From positions 1-64,000 of the forward strand of contig NZ_JACIEW010000005.1 in assembly GCF_014197055.1 (NCBI RefSeq): 64,000 bases of DNA. The letters run 5' to 3'. Below the pieces are notes generated by a model. The model made no database searches and had not been told where the DNA came from. It was given only the letters and a program-made list of their open reading frames with translations. The position numbers and the translations under genes are program-made. Below are positions 1 through 8,743 of the stretch, one piece after another. The DNA comes from Devosia subaequoris. Its GTDB lineage: Bacteria > Pseudomonadota > Alphaproteobacteria > Rhizobiales > Devosiaceae. The first letter of the stretch is position 1, and every line of letters begins with the position of its first letter.

Positions 1-70
1 TAGGCCGGGTGTGGAAGCGCAGCAATGTGTGAAGCTTACCGGTACTAATAGCTCGATCGGCTTGATCGTT
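1..70 (+). rRNA. 23S ribosomal RNA, 3' end (partial)
   Basis: The first ~70 bases match the conserved 3' terminus of bacterial 23S rRNA, including the block GAAGCTTACCGGTACTAATA followed by the GCTCGAT...GGCTTGATCGTT end that pairs with the 23S 5' end. The rest of the gene lies before the window. The exact last base is approximate. It is followed by the 5S gene in the usual rrn order, and no tRNA is visible between or after them. Confidence 0.95.
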
Positions 71-151
71 CTCATTAATCTATGCCCGCAAACGAAAAAC
101 GTTTGCATCTCAGATCAAAACAAAACCAATCTTCACATGTGTGTTTTTCGC

Positions 152-272
152 TGACCTTGTGGTTCTTGCGAGGGGCCCAGGACCCGATCCCATCCCGAAC
201 TCGACCGTCAAATCCCTCCGCGCCAATGGTACTAAGTCTCAAGACTTGGGAGAGTAGGTCACTGCAAGGTCT
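152..272 (+). rRNA. 5S ribosomal RNA
   Basis: This is a 5S rRNA of about 120 nt. The helix I arms GACCTTG (153-159) and CAAGGTC (265-271) pair perfectly, and the conserved core GATCCCATCCCGAACTCG and GGGAGAGTAGGTCACTGC are present. It lies about 80 nt after the 23S end. The ends are set by helix I and could shift by a few bases. Confidence 0.95.
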
Positions 273-310
273 GCCAAAAACACACACTCTCTTCACAAAA
301 ACCAACTCAA

Positions 311-341
311 AAACGCCCCCGCAAATCAGCGGGGGCGTTTT
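311..341 (+). terminator. rho-independent terminator of the rRNA operon
   Basis: A perfect GC-rich hairpin, AACGCCCCCGC then AATCA then GCGGGGGCGTT, is followed by a short T run. It sits about 40 nt after 5S and closes the rrn operon before the next gene. Confidence 0.9.
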
Positions 342-374
342 GCGTTCTAAAACCGAACATGCCCGAGGAATAGC

Positions 375-890
375 GTGGATCAGGACATCTATAGCGCCGA
401 TTGCAGCCGCTGCTTCGGCCTTTGCTGCACCGCGCTATCGTTCGAGCGGTCGGCGCAGTTCGGCCACGACAAGATGGCCGGCCAACCTTGCCAATATCTG
501 CAGCAGGATTTTCGCTGCCGTATTCATGAGCGGCTCGACGATCTGGGCTATGGCGGCTGCGATGCGTTTGACTGTTTGGGGGCAGGGCCTCGGGCCAGTG
601 CCGCCTTTGCTGCAGAAAACTGGCAGCGCGATGCCGCGATCGCCCGAAAACTGTATGCGCGTTTCTCGCAATTGCTCAAGCTGCAGGAAATGCGGCAGGC
701 TCTTGATACCGCTGCCAGCCTCGAAATCCCGGCCGAAACGCACCAGCACAGAATGGCATTGCTAGCGCGCGTTAGCGCGGAAGCCGATTGCAGTGCCAAC
801 GAACCCACGGATACGGGGCAGGAAGTGCTCACTGAGGGGAGGGCCTTTCTGCGCAGTCTGGCCAACATCCTGGCGAATTCGCCGCCTTAA
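375..890 (+). CDS. cysteine-cluster (YkgJ-like, zinc/iron-chelating) protein
   Basis: This 171-residue cytoplasmic protein has an N-terminal cysteine cluster: CSRCFGLCC at residues 10-18, a further Cys in PCQYL, then FRCRIHERL and a GCDAFDCLGAG segment. This arrangement is typical of small proteins annotated as zinc/iron-chelating or YkgJ-like, and of the N-terminal domain of some pentapeptide-repeat proteins. The C-terminal half is helical with no recognisable motif. Start is GTG at 375, supported by GAGGAA four bases upstream. It stands alone between the rrn terminator and the MscS gene. The metal binding is inferred from the Cys pattern, and the cellular role is unknown. Confidence 0.75.
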   Translation: MDQDIYSADCSRCFGLCCTALSFERSAQFGHDKMAGQPCQYLQQDFRCRIHERLDDLGYGGCDAFDCLGAGPRASAAFAAENWQRDAAIARKLYARFSQLLKLQEMRQALDTAASLEIPAETHQHRMALLARVSAEADCSANEPTDTGQEVLTEGRAFLRSLANILANSPP

Positions 891-977
891 ATCTTCCGCG
901 GATCAGGCAGGGCAGAATCGGGGGTTGACCTGCGTGTGCCAAACGCCATGCTGGCCGGCAATTGTACCGCCAGCCAA

Positions 978-3209
978 ATGAGCTCCATCTTGCTGATCCG
1001 TATTCTGTTTCTGTCTCTTCTCCTGGTGTTTCCAGCGGGGGCGCAGGGTCTACTTCCAAGCAGTGCGCAAACCGAGGAGAGCCGCGTTGCTGAAGGCAGC
1101 GAGGAAAGTGCCGCCGCAGTCGATGACCTGGTGCGCATTCTCGAGGATGACGCGGCGCGAGCGGCTCTGATCGAGCGGCTGAAGCAGGCAGCGCCAGAGA
1201 ACGGTGCCGCTGAGGAGGCCGAGGCCGAAGCGGGAGATCTGAGTATTGCCCGGCAACTGGCCGAGTATACGCAGGGCATAGCCGAGGGGGCGTCGAACTC
1301 GGTGCGCTCGATCGGCTCGGCGCTTGGTAATTTGCAGGCGCTGTTCGATGGCACCCTGAACGCGGATGGCGAGGCGCTGCGGCAGTTTGCGATCAATATC
1401 GGGCTGCTTATCGCGGCACTGTTCGGCAGCTTCTTCTTGCTCCGGTTGATCGCCAACGCCTTGGGCCGCATGATTGCCGCGCGGGTGAGTGCCCGGGGCG
1501 TGGCTGCCCGAATTACTGGCTTGCTCGGGCTGGCAGTGATCGATGTCGCCAGTATTCTGCTTGCCTGGGGGCTGGGTTATGTTCTGGCGCTGAATTTCGG
1601 CACCACCTCGCGCGGCTTTATGGGCATCAATCAGTCCCTTCTGCTCAACGCCTTTCTGGTGGTCGAGTTGATCAAGCTGGCCGTACGCATCGTGCTCGAG
1701 CCACGGTTCCCGGCGCTCCGTTTCCTGCCGGTCACGGACGGGAATGCGGCATATTGGTCCTTCTGGAGCGCTCGGGTGATTTCATTGCTCGGCTATGCCT
1801 TCATGTTCGTCGCGCCGATGCTGAGCGGGCTGGTATCCCGCCCGGTCGGTGGCGCTGTGGAAGTGCTGGCCATGGCTACGGCCGTGACGATCGGCATCAT
1901 TATCACCCTGCAGAACAAGGATGATGTGCGACAGTGGCTGGGTCAGATCAGCGAACGACGAGGCAATGACGGCTTTGGCCAATTGCTCGCGGCTATCGGC
2001 CGGTTCTGGCATCTTGTGGTGATTGCCTATCTTGTCGCGCTGCTGGTGGTGTGGTTCGCCAATCCTGATACGGCGTTGCCCTTCATGATCGCCGCCACCA
2101 TGCAGTCGGTGTTCGCGGTGCTGATCGGCTCGCTGGTGGTCGGCTTTATCAGCCGCTTTGTTTCCACCGGACTCAGCCTGCCCGACGACGTACGCCAGCG
2201 CCTGCCGCTCCTTGAGTCTCGGCTGAAATCCTTTGTGCCGGCGGTGATGCGGGTGGTGCGTTGGATCGTCATCGCGGCCGTAGTGATTGCCATCGGTCAG
2301 GCGTGGGCGCTGTTCGACTTCGCAAGCTGGATTGGCAGCGAGGAAGGCTTGGCGGTCGCCGGTTCGGTGGTGTCGGCGGCGCTGATTCTGCTGGCCGCCA
2401 TTGTGCTCTATGTCGTGGTCGCCTCGTGGGTGGAGTACCGGCTCAATGTCAATTTTGGCAAGGTGCCGACCTCGCGCGAGAAGACCCTGCTCAACCTGTT
2501 CAAGAATGCCTTTACTGTAGCGCTCGTGGTGTTTGGCGCCATGCTCGCCCTAGCCCAGATCGGGGTCAATATCGCCCCGTTGCTCGCCGGTGCCGGTGTG
2601 GTGGGTCTCGCCATCGGTTTTGGTGCCCAAAAGCTCGTGCAGGACATCATCACCGGCATCTTCATTCAGTTTGAGAACATCATGAATGAGGGCGACGTCG
2701 TGACCGTGGGCAGTTGGTCTGGCGTGGTGGAGAAGCTAACGATCCGGTCGGTGACCATCCGTGATCTCGCCGGGACGGTGCATCTGGTTCCCTTCTCGTC
2801 GGTCGACCAGGTCAGCAATATGATGCGGGGTTTCTCCTATCACTTGGCTGAGATTGGCGTGTCCTATGACAGCGACATCGAAGAGGTAAAGAGCGCCATG
2901 CATGAGGCGTTCGATCGCCTGATGCAGACCGAGCACAAGGACGAGATTCTCGACGACCTTGAAATGCATGGCGTTACCGGGTTCGGCGACTCGGCCATCA
3001 TGGTGCGCGCGCGGATCAAGACCTTGCCCGGCACACAATGGGGCACTGGACGACGGTATAACCAGATCATCAAAGAGGTCTTTGATGAACGCGGGATCGA
3101 GATCCCCTATCCGCATGTCACTTATGTCCCCGCGGCGGGCGGGGGGGCGTCCAAATCGCCACCGCCGGCTGGCCGTGTCGAGGACCAGAGCGAAGACAGC
3201 GCGGATTGA
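978..3209 (+). CDS. mechanosensitive ion channel of the MscS family
   Basis: This large inner-membrane MscS-type channel (743 residues from this start) would release solutes during osmotic downshock. It has an N-terminal signal peptide (SSILLIRILFLSLLLVF), an acidic periplasmic region with a helical segment, several hydrophobic helices, and then the MscS core. The pore helix shows alternating Ala/Gly (AGAGVVGLAIGFGAQKLV), followed by the beta domain (GDVVTVGSWSGVVEKLTIRS) and the cytoplasmic cage. It is much longer than E. coli MscS and resembles YbdG/YjeP-like long members. ATG 978 is preferred because it begins the signal peptide. In-frame GTG 936 and ATG 948 are alternatives, and no clear ribosome site decides between them. 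Confidence 0.9.
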   Translation: MSSILLIRILFLSLLLVFPAGAQGLLPSSAQTEESRVAEGSEESAAAVDDLVRILEDDAARAALIERLKQAAPENGAAEEAEAEAGDLSIARQLAEYTQGIAEGASNSVRSIGSALGNLQALFDGTLNADGEALRQFAINIGLLIAALFGSFFLLRLIANALGRMIAARVSARGVAARITGLLGLAVIDVASILLAWGLGYVLALNFGTTSRGFMGINQSLLLNAFLVVELIKLAVRIVLEPRFPALRFLPVTDGNAAYWSFWSARVISLLGYAFMFVAPMLSGLVSRPVGGAVEVLAMATAVTIGIIITLQNKDDVRQWLGQISERRGNDGFGQLLAAIGRFWHLVVIAYLVALLVVWFANPDTALPFMIAATMQSVFAVLIGSLVVGFISRFVSTGLSLPDDVRQRLPLLESRLKSFVPAVMRVVRWIVIAAVVIAIGQAWALFDFASWIGSEEGLAVAGSVVSAALILLAAIVLYVVVASWVEYRLNVNFGKVPTSREKTLLNLFKNAFTVALVVFGAMLALAQIGVNIAPLLAGAGVVGLAIGFGAQKLVQDIITGIFIQFENIMNEGDVVTVGSWSGVVEKLTIRSVTIRDLAGTVHLVPFSSVDQVSNMMRGFSYHLAEIGVSYDSDIEEVKSAMHEAFDRLMQTEHKDEILDDLEMHGVTGFGDSAIMVRARIKTLPGTQWGTGRRYNQIIKEVFDERGIEIPYPHVTYVPAAGGGASKSPPPAGRVEDQSEDSAD

Positions 3210-3340
3210 CGGCGATGTGATCGGCGGAGCGGTTCTGCCTTAAGGTCATCTTAATCGGGTGCGTTAATGCTTTGATACACGCGCCCGGCAAGGCCGGTGC
3301 GTTCGCGTTTTCCTGTTACCGCGTATGCTCGAGGCCCGAG

Positions 3341-4546
3341 ATGATCCGATCCGGTGGTTCTTTCAATTTTCTTCGTCTGCTGATGGGGGCTGTCCTCGCC
3401 GGCATGGCGCTGATGGGGCCGGCCCAGGCCAATAGCGCCAGCTTTGTACGCAATCTCTGGCCCGAGGCGGAGCGGGCCGGGGTGAGCCGGCAGGCATTCG
3501 AGGCTGCCTTTGCCAGTTACAACCCGATCCCGCAGGTGATCGAGTTGACGAAAAAGCAGCCCGAATTCACCCAGACCGTGCAGCAATATGTCGACAAGCG
3601 CGTCACGGCGGCTCAAGCTGCCAAGGGTCAAGCCATGCGCGGGGAGTGGGCGCAGACGCTGGCCGGTGCGGAGCAGCGCTATGGGGTGCAGCCCGAAATC
3701 GTCCTGGCCATCTGGGGCATGGAAACCAATTTTGGCGGCTTCATGGGGGGCAACAACACCATTCATGCGCTCGCCACGCTGACCGAGAAGGGCTATCGCG
3801 CCAGTTTCTTCCGCTCCGAACTGGTGACCGCACTGCGCATCGTTTCGGACGGGCATATTTCGCCCAATGCCATGGTCGGATCCTGGGCGGGGGCGATGGG
3901 GCATACCCAGTTCATGCCTTCGAGCTTCATGCGCTATGCGGTCGATTATAATGGCGACGGGCGCAAGGATATCTGGAATTCGGTGCCCGATGCGCTTGGC
4001 TCGACCGCCAATTACCTCAAGAGCTTCAACTGGCGGCCGGGCGAGACCTGGGGCTATGAGGTCAAGCTGCCACAGGGATTCAATTTTGCAGCAGCGCGGG
4101 AGATGGGCAAGGCGCCCTTGAGCCAATGGCAGGCCATGGGCATCAGCCGCGCTTCGGGCAGCGCCTTTCCGCGCCCCAATGACATGGCCCGTCTCTATAT
4201 GCCGGCGGGCGCCAGCGGCCCGGCCTTTTTGCTGCTGCCCAATTTCGATGTGATCAAGCGCTACAACAATTCGGACAGCTATGCCCTGGCGGTGGGCCAT
4301 CTGGCCGACCGCATTCTGGGCGGCGGCAGCTTCGTGACGCCTTGGCCTTCGGGTGATTATGCGCTGAGCAAGGCGCAGCGGGCCGAAGTGCAATCGTTGC
4401 TCGGGCGAGCCGGATTTGATGTTGGCACGGCCGATGGGGTGGTCGGCCCCAAGACCCGCGCCGGGGTGATTGCCTATCAGCAGGCGCGCGGTTTGCCGGC
4501 CGATGGCCATGTTTCAGGGCTGCTGCTGGAGCGGCTGAAACGTTGA
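3341..4546 (+). CDS. lytic murein transglycosylase (MltB/SLT_2 family) with peptidoglycan-binding domain
   Basis: This periplasmic enzyme of 401 residues cleaves the glycan backbone of peptidoglycan to form 1,6-anhydro-muropeptides. It has a signal peptide (LLMGAVLAGMALMGPAQANS), then the SLT_2 catalytic domain with the motif IWGMETNFGG, whose Glu is the catalytic acid, and GAMGHTQFMPSSF. At the C-terminus is a PG_binding_1 domain (YALSKAQRAEVQSLLGRAGF then DGVVGPKTRAGVIAYQQ). ATG 3341 directly precedes the signal peptide and has GAGG ten bases upstream. A longer reading frame from 3272 adds a poor N-terminus. Confidence 0.92.
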   Translation: MIRSGGSFNFLRLLMGAVLAGMALMGPAQANSASFVRNLWPEAERAGVSRQAFEAAFASYNPIPQVIELTKKQPEFTQTVQQYVDKRVTAAQAAKGQAMRGEWAQTLAGAEQRYGVQPEIVLAIWGMETNFGGFMGGNNTIHALATLTEKGYRASFFRSELVTALRIVSDGHISPNAMVGSWAGAMGHTQFMPSSFMRYAVDYNGDGRKDIWNSVPDALGSTANYLKSFNWRPGETWGYEVKLPQGFNFAAAREMGKAPLSQWQAMGISRASGSAFPRPNDMARLYMPAGASGPAFLLLPNFDVIKRYNNSDSYALAVGHLADRILGGGSFVTPWPSGDYALSKAQRAEVQSLLGRAGFDVGTADGVVGPKTRAGVIAYQQARGLPADGHVSGLLLERLKR

Positions 4547-4724
4547 GAATGCCGTTAACACTCTGTTAACGAACTGGGCGCAAAGTTTTCCCGCTTAAGT
4601 AGAGGGCAGGCCAGCGACCGAACGACCGGCGCGCCTGTCCTCGCCCAGTTTTGCGCCACAATATCTCCGGTTTTCTGGCGCACACACCCGCTTTGGCTTC
4701 CCAACAGACCTGATTGATTTTCGA

Positions 4725-5723
4725 ATGCCCTTGCTTCGCTCCCTGCTTGCCGCCCTGACCCTGGCCGTCCTGCTGCTGCCTCATGCCGCCCAGGCGGTTT
4801 CCGTCATGGACCCGTTCAATGTCCCGCTGGCCATGGATGGAGGCACCGCCAAGGTGGGCGATGGGATCGCCTATGCGGATGGCGCTCGGGCCAAGCTCGA
4901 TGTCTATGCGCCCGAACAGCGGGGCGAGCCGGCGCCGGTGGTGTTCTTCATCTATGGCGGCGGCTGGAGCCGGGGCGAACGGGGCGAGTATGAGTTCGTC
5001 GGCCGCGCATTGGCCTCGCGCGGCTTTGTCACCGTGATTGCCGATTACCGGCTCTATCCCGAGGTGCGCTACCCTGATTTTCTCGAGGATGGCGCGCGCG
5101 CCCTGCGCTGGGTGCAGGACAATATCGCCAATTACGGTGGCGATCCGAACCGGCTGTTTCTGGCCGGACATTCGGCCGGCGCCTATAATGCGGTGATGCA
5201 GGCGCTCGACCCCTCGTTTCGCGCCGAATATGGCGTCACCATGCCGATCCTGGCGGTGGCGGCGCTGTCGGGACCTTATGATTTCTACCCATTCGAATAT
5301 GGCGAAGTGCGCGATGTGTTTGGTGAGGCGCCCAATCCGCAGGGCACCCAGCCGATCAATCTGATCACCGCCGAGGCGCCGGCGATGTATCTGGCCACCG
5401 GCACGACCGACCCGATTGTGCGGGTTCAGAACACGGAACGCTTTGCCGAGCGGCTGCGGGCGCAGGGCGTCTGGGTGACCACACAATATTATGACGGCTT
5501 CGGGCATATGGAGCCGGTGCTGGCCATGGGCGCGCTATGGCGCTGGCGCATGCCGGTGCTGGACGACATGGTGGGCTTTTTCCAGCGCTTTGGCGCTTTC
5601 CCCAGTGGCGTGCCCTATCTGGCAGTGGCACCTGAGGCGCCCGAAATGCTGCCCGAGGCCATCGCGCCGATCGACCAGATCGTCAGCGAGCTCAACGCGA
5701 TGTTCCAGCCGATTGAAGAATAG
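4725..5723 (+). CDS. exported alpha/beta-hydrolase (carboxylesterase-like)
   Basis: This is a 332-residue protein with a clear signal peptide (LLAALTLAVLLLPHAAQA), so it probably acts in the periplasm. The alpha/beta-hydrolase fold is supported by an oxyanion-hole motif FFIYGGGWSRG, close to the HGGGW of hormone-sensitive-lipase and kynurenine-formamidase-like esterases. It also has the nucleophile elbow GHSAGAYNA and a late Asp and His (TTDPIV, GFGHMEPV). Substrate is unknown. It is monocistronic, and no ribosome site is obvious before ATG 4725. Confidence 0.85.
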   Translation: MPLLRSLLAALTLAVLLLPHAAQAVSVMDPFNVPLAMDGGTAKVGDGIAYADGARAKLDVYAPEQRGEPAPVVFFIYGGGWSRGERGEYEFVGRALASRGFVTVIADYRLYPEVRYPDFLEDGARALRWVQDNIANYGGDPNRLFLAGHSAGAYNAVMQALDPSFRAEYGVTMPILAVAALSGPYDFYPFEYGEVRDVFGEAPNPQGTQPINLITAEAPAMYLATGTTDPIVRVQNTERFAERLRAQGVWVTTQYYDGFGHMEPVLAMGALWRWRMPVLDDMVGFFQRFGAFPSGVPYLAVAPEAPEMLPEAIAPIDQIVSELNAMFQPIEE

Positions 5724-6611
5724 GTCTTTGCCTGCCGAGCATGGCTGGCGCGAAACCGCCCCGGCGCGGCGGCATGCAAAAGCGCCGCCTCGCCTCTCGG
5801 CTATCGGTCGCACGGTAGCGAACGGCCAGAGGCCCTTCCGAAACTAGGTAGAACGAGCCACTGGCCGTTCGCCACGGAAACACGGATTTTCCACGGGTCC
5901 GGATTCAGGCGGTACCGTTATTGCAGGTCCGGCTGCCGAGCTTCTACCCGCGTAAAGAGGCGCCCCTCTTCCCGGCCTCCCCATCCGGCCCTGCGTCGGG
6001 GCCGCGTGTGTGACGGGGATGGAAGGAGGATACGAGAGGAATTCGGGCCGGGGATAATTTTGTTCAGGGTCAACGCCGGCGCTGCGGTGGTCGACAAGAC
6101 TGTCCGGCCAAGTGGCCCAAAACCGCAGCGGCGTCCCTGACCTACCGGCGGTCATCCCGGCGGATGCCGGGGCCCAACCCGAAGTTTAGCCACCGGCTCC
6201 GGAAGGCATTTTGCACGCGCGTCTCCATCTCAGGATGGGCCCCGGGTCAAGCCCGGGGTGACAGCCGGTCGGGTGGGCTTAACGGGGCAAAAGCGGAAGG
6301 TCAGTTGCCGACCCCATTCCCGTCATTGGCACGTCATTCTGTCGATGACCGCTTTTGGACCAAAGCGGACCTTCGAACATTGTCTAGGATGATGACTACG
6401 AAGCCTGATCACTGTCCGTGGACGGACAGCCGATGCATCGTTTGCCGATGCTCGGCTGCCCTTTAAAGCCGTTCAGCTGCTAGAGAAAGTCGCAAGGAGG
6501 ATGTTGAACTGGTTTGGTGAGATTACTGGGGTCAGGGCGCTCAAATTTCACCCACATCTCCTAGGCCGACTCGAGAATGATGCATTCTTGCTTGATTTTG
6601 TTCATGCCGAT
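5724..6611. other. long non-coding stretch left of the defence module
   Basis: About 890 bases with no credible gene. The short reading frames here have no family features. It contains a REP-like inverted repeat (6151-6262) and a short palindrome GACCGCTTTTGGACCAAAGCGG near 6348. It may be the left scar of an accessory insertion, since it separates core-type genes from the ATPase/HNH pair. Confidence 0.6.
6151..6262. repeat. REP-like imperfect inverted repeat
   Basis: The left arm begins GTCATCCCGGCGGATGCCGG and continues GGCCCAACC. The right arm is GGATGGGCCCC GGGTCAAGCCC GGGGTGAC, which read on the other strand resembles the left arm. Each arm also folds alone (CCCGGC-ggat-GCCGGG and CCCCGGG-tcaa-GCCCGGGG). 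This is the look of a bacterial REP/BIME element. A single related arm recurs at 9217-9244. Confidence 0.7.
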
Positions 6612-7244
6612 CTACACCTGCGGGATGTCCTCGACATAGACCGTCACCGCAGCGAGCGCCGCTTTCGCCTCAAGTTTCGTTTTGGCTTTGATGAGCTCCC
6701 CCACTTGCTTGTCAAATCCCGGGTCGACGAGCTTTCCTTCGACGCCTAAAAGCTTTGCGGTGAACCTCGTCAGGTTGCAAACAATGAGAGTTTGCGCGCC
6801 CTTTTCAGATATCGGCGCACAGATGTCACCGAACCAACGGATATGGTCCGCATACTTATCGAAATGCGGGTGCGCGATCCGGTAGTGGGCCGAGGTATCG
6901 GGGAACTTCTGAGGCTGACTTGTACGCACATCTTGCTCTCCCTTAGCGATGTTGCAATCGCGACAAGAGATCGCAAGGTTCTCAGGAGTAAACATGAAGC
7001 GGGCAGCCTTAGCCCTGGAAATGATGTGCTCCGCATCCCAGAGTGCCTTGTTCGCGGTGACGATCTGGCGGTTGCAGTAGACACAAACGTATTGCTGCTC
7101 TGCGATGTAGTGGTCCTTGATCTGCGCGCGAACCGGCTCGACGTCGTCGTGGCCCCAGTAATCTTTTAGCTGCTGCTCCGGCAAAAGCGCCTCAAAGGCG
7201 TCAACCAGCACCTTGTTTTCAGGCGTATATTCGACAGGGGTCAC
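6612..7244 (-). CDS. HNH endonuclease, PtuB-like partner of the adjacent ATPase (putative Septu defence)
   Basis: This is a 210-residue nuclease with a complete HNH zinc-knuckle core. C54 and C57 lie in VCVYC, E72-H73 in WDAEHIIS, N89 in PENL, and C94/C97 with N98 in CRDCNIAKG. The C-terminal part (HPHFDKYADHI, GDICAPISEKG) resembles HNH proteins that accompany retron or Septu ATPases. It starts at GTG 7244 and overlaps the ATPase stop by four bases (GTGA), so the two are translationally coupled. In Septu, PtuB is the nuclease recruited by the PtuA ATPase complex during phage attack. The HNH fold is clear, and the assignment to Septu rests on the pairing. Confidence 0.8.
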   Translation of the reverse strand: MTPVEYTPENKVLVDAFEALLPEQQLKDYWGHDDVEPVRAQIKDHYIAEQQYVCVYCNRQIVTANKALWDAEHIISRAKAARFMFTPENLAISCRDCNIAKGEQDVRTSQPQKFPDTSAHYRIAHPHFDKYADHIRWFGDICAPISEKGAQTLIVCNLTRFTAKLLGVEGKLVDPGFDKQVGELIKAKTKLEAKAALAAVTVYVEDIPQV

Positions 7245-8743
7245 TCCGCGGCCGCCTTTCCGGCATGATCCGCAACGTCTTGGAGATTGCGTATGATCTC
7301 CTTCGATGGATCTTCCTCGTCGAGCCCCTCCGCAAACTTGAGAAGGTCCTCAAGCGTAGCTTTGAATTCTCGGGACCTCGCTTTGCCGTTCGCGACTAAA
7401 CGGAGCGCTTCCACGATGCGATCTTTGACATGAAGGTTGCCGTTCGTCGGCAGGCCGAAAGCCTCCGCCAGCAAGAAGTCGGCCGACTGCCCCTTCAGTT
7501 CGCTCGACGGTGGTAAGCTCTCTCTGTCGAGGGAAATCACATCCGCATGCGCCGGCAATTCCGAGATCACCAACGGAGAGTGCGTTGCGACAACGAAGTG
7601 GCAACCCTGGTATCGCGCGAATGTTTTCACCAGCAGATCGACGTACTTAATTTGCCACTCGGGATGCAGACTCAGCTCTGGCTCATCGATTAGGATGAGA
7701 CTTCCGTTGCGGATCACGGAGGCCAGGGCGATCAGGGCGGACGCCATGCTCAATGTCCCGGAGCTAGCGCCGCGCAGATCAGACGAAACGCCCGACTTGT
7801 GCGTAACCTCGACGCCTCGCAGATTCAGAAATCCCGCTCGCCTGATTGGCTGGAGCCTCCGAAAAGTGTCGTCGAGAATGCCGCCGGCCTCGAAGTCTGC
7901 TCGCATTTCGATGCGGCCCTTCACAGATCGCTCGAACGCAATTTCCAGCAGATGTCTCAGTTCAAGCTCATCGATTCCGGCCCTTTGGGCCTCTTCGACG
8001 CCACGAAGCTGGGTGGGGTTTAAGACCGCATCGCCAAGGTGCACGCGCCGATTGACCGCGTCCCTCAAGCGCGAGGTTTCGCGCAGTCGGTAAATGATAT
8101 TTAGCGTTGGCTTGTAGCCAAGAAAGTCGAACACCGCGCCGATGTTCGTGCGACGGAGAGCCTCGTTTTCGGTCGTATCAAAAAGGCTATTCAAAGATCG
8201 ATAGAGTAGGGTCTCGATAGACGCCTTGCCGAAGCGATCACGCAGCCCAAGGTACTGATACATGGACCTTTCGACCGGCACGATTGATCGGGCCAGCGTT
8301 CTTGGCACCGGAAACTTGTCGAACGGGCTGATGGTTAGAGCCACGACGCGCTGTGGAAGCGGCAAGTCGCGCAGTGTTGCGTCTGCGCCATCGATCGTCA
8401 CGCTTATGCGATGTCGCCTGTCCTGCGTTAGTGCGCATTGTACGCCATCGCTCACGTACTCCAGATGCTCAAGGGGCAGATCTTTCAGGGTCGACCGCTT
8501 GCCAGACTGAAGTTCCTCGAGAGCGATAAATGTTCGCACAATCGCGCCAAGCAGATGGGACTTACCTGTCCCGTTCTTTCCTATGATCGCGGTGATGTGT
8601 TCGCGCTGCTGGCCGAAGGAGGCCTGCTGCTGACTGAAAACTGCATGTGGATTGATGATCGGCCGATCTCGCCGCCAGGGCATGTCTACCGGGACGTCCG
8701 CGGTGCGAGCCTCTAGCAGCTGAAAATCATGTTCGGCATACAA
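7241..8743 (-). CDS. AAA/ABC-type ATPase, PtuA-like (putative Septu anti-phage system)
   Basis: This 500-residue P-loop ATPase is of the SMC/OLD-like kind seen in defence systems. Walker A is GKNGTGKS at residues 55-62, a signature-like SSGT is at 327-330, Walker B LILIDEPELSLHPEWQ is around 349-364, and the switch His is in VVATHSPLV (H388). It has no TOPRIM or nuclease domain of its own, and the HNH protein encoded next supplies one. Start is TTG 8743: GGGGGAG lies seven bases upstream and an in-frame stop lies just before. Codon use seems less GC-biased than the neighbours, which fits acquisition by transfer. Length and gene order fit PtuA. A retron-type ATPase is the main alternative, but no reverse transcriptase is nearby. 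Confidence 0.8.
   Translation of the reverse strand: MYAEHDFQLLEARTADVPVDMPWRRDRPIINPHAVFSQQQASFGQQREHITAIIGKNGTGKSHLLGAIVRTFIALEELQSGKRSTLKDLPLEHLEYVSDGVQCALTQDRRHRISVTIDGADATLRDLPLPQRVVALTISPFDKFPVPRTLARSIVPVERSMYQYLGLRDRFGKASIETLLYRSLNSLFDTTENEALRRTNIGAVFDFLGYKPTLNIIYRLRETSRLRDAVNRRVHLGDAVLNPTQLRGVEEAQRAGIDELELRHLLEIAFERSVKGRIEMRADFEAGGILDDTFRRLQPIRRAGFLNLRGVEVTHKSGVSSDLRGASSGTLSMASALIALASVIRNGSLILIDEPELSLHPEWQIKYVDLLVKTFARYQGCHFVVATHSPLVISELPAHADVISLDRESLPPSSELKGQSADFLLAEAFGLPTNGNLHVKDRIVEALRLVANGKARSREFKATLEDLLKFAEGLDEEDPSKEIIRNLQDVADHAGKAAAE

Noticed and set aside
82-765. 227-codon open frame starting in the 23S-5S spacer
   Set aside because: It reads through the 5S gene and the rrn terminator, so it cannot be a normal protein gene.
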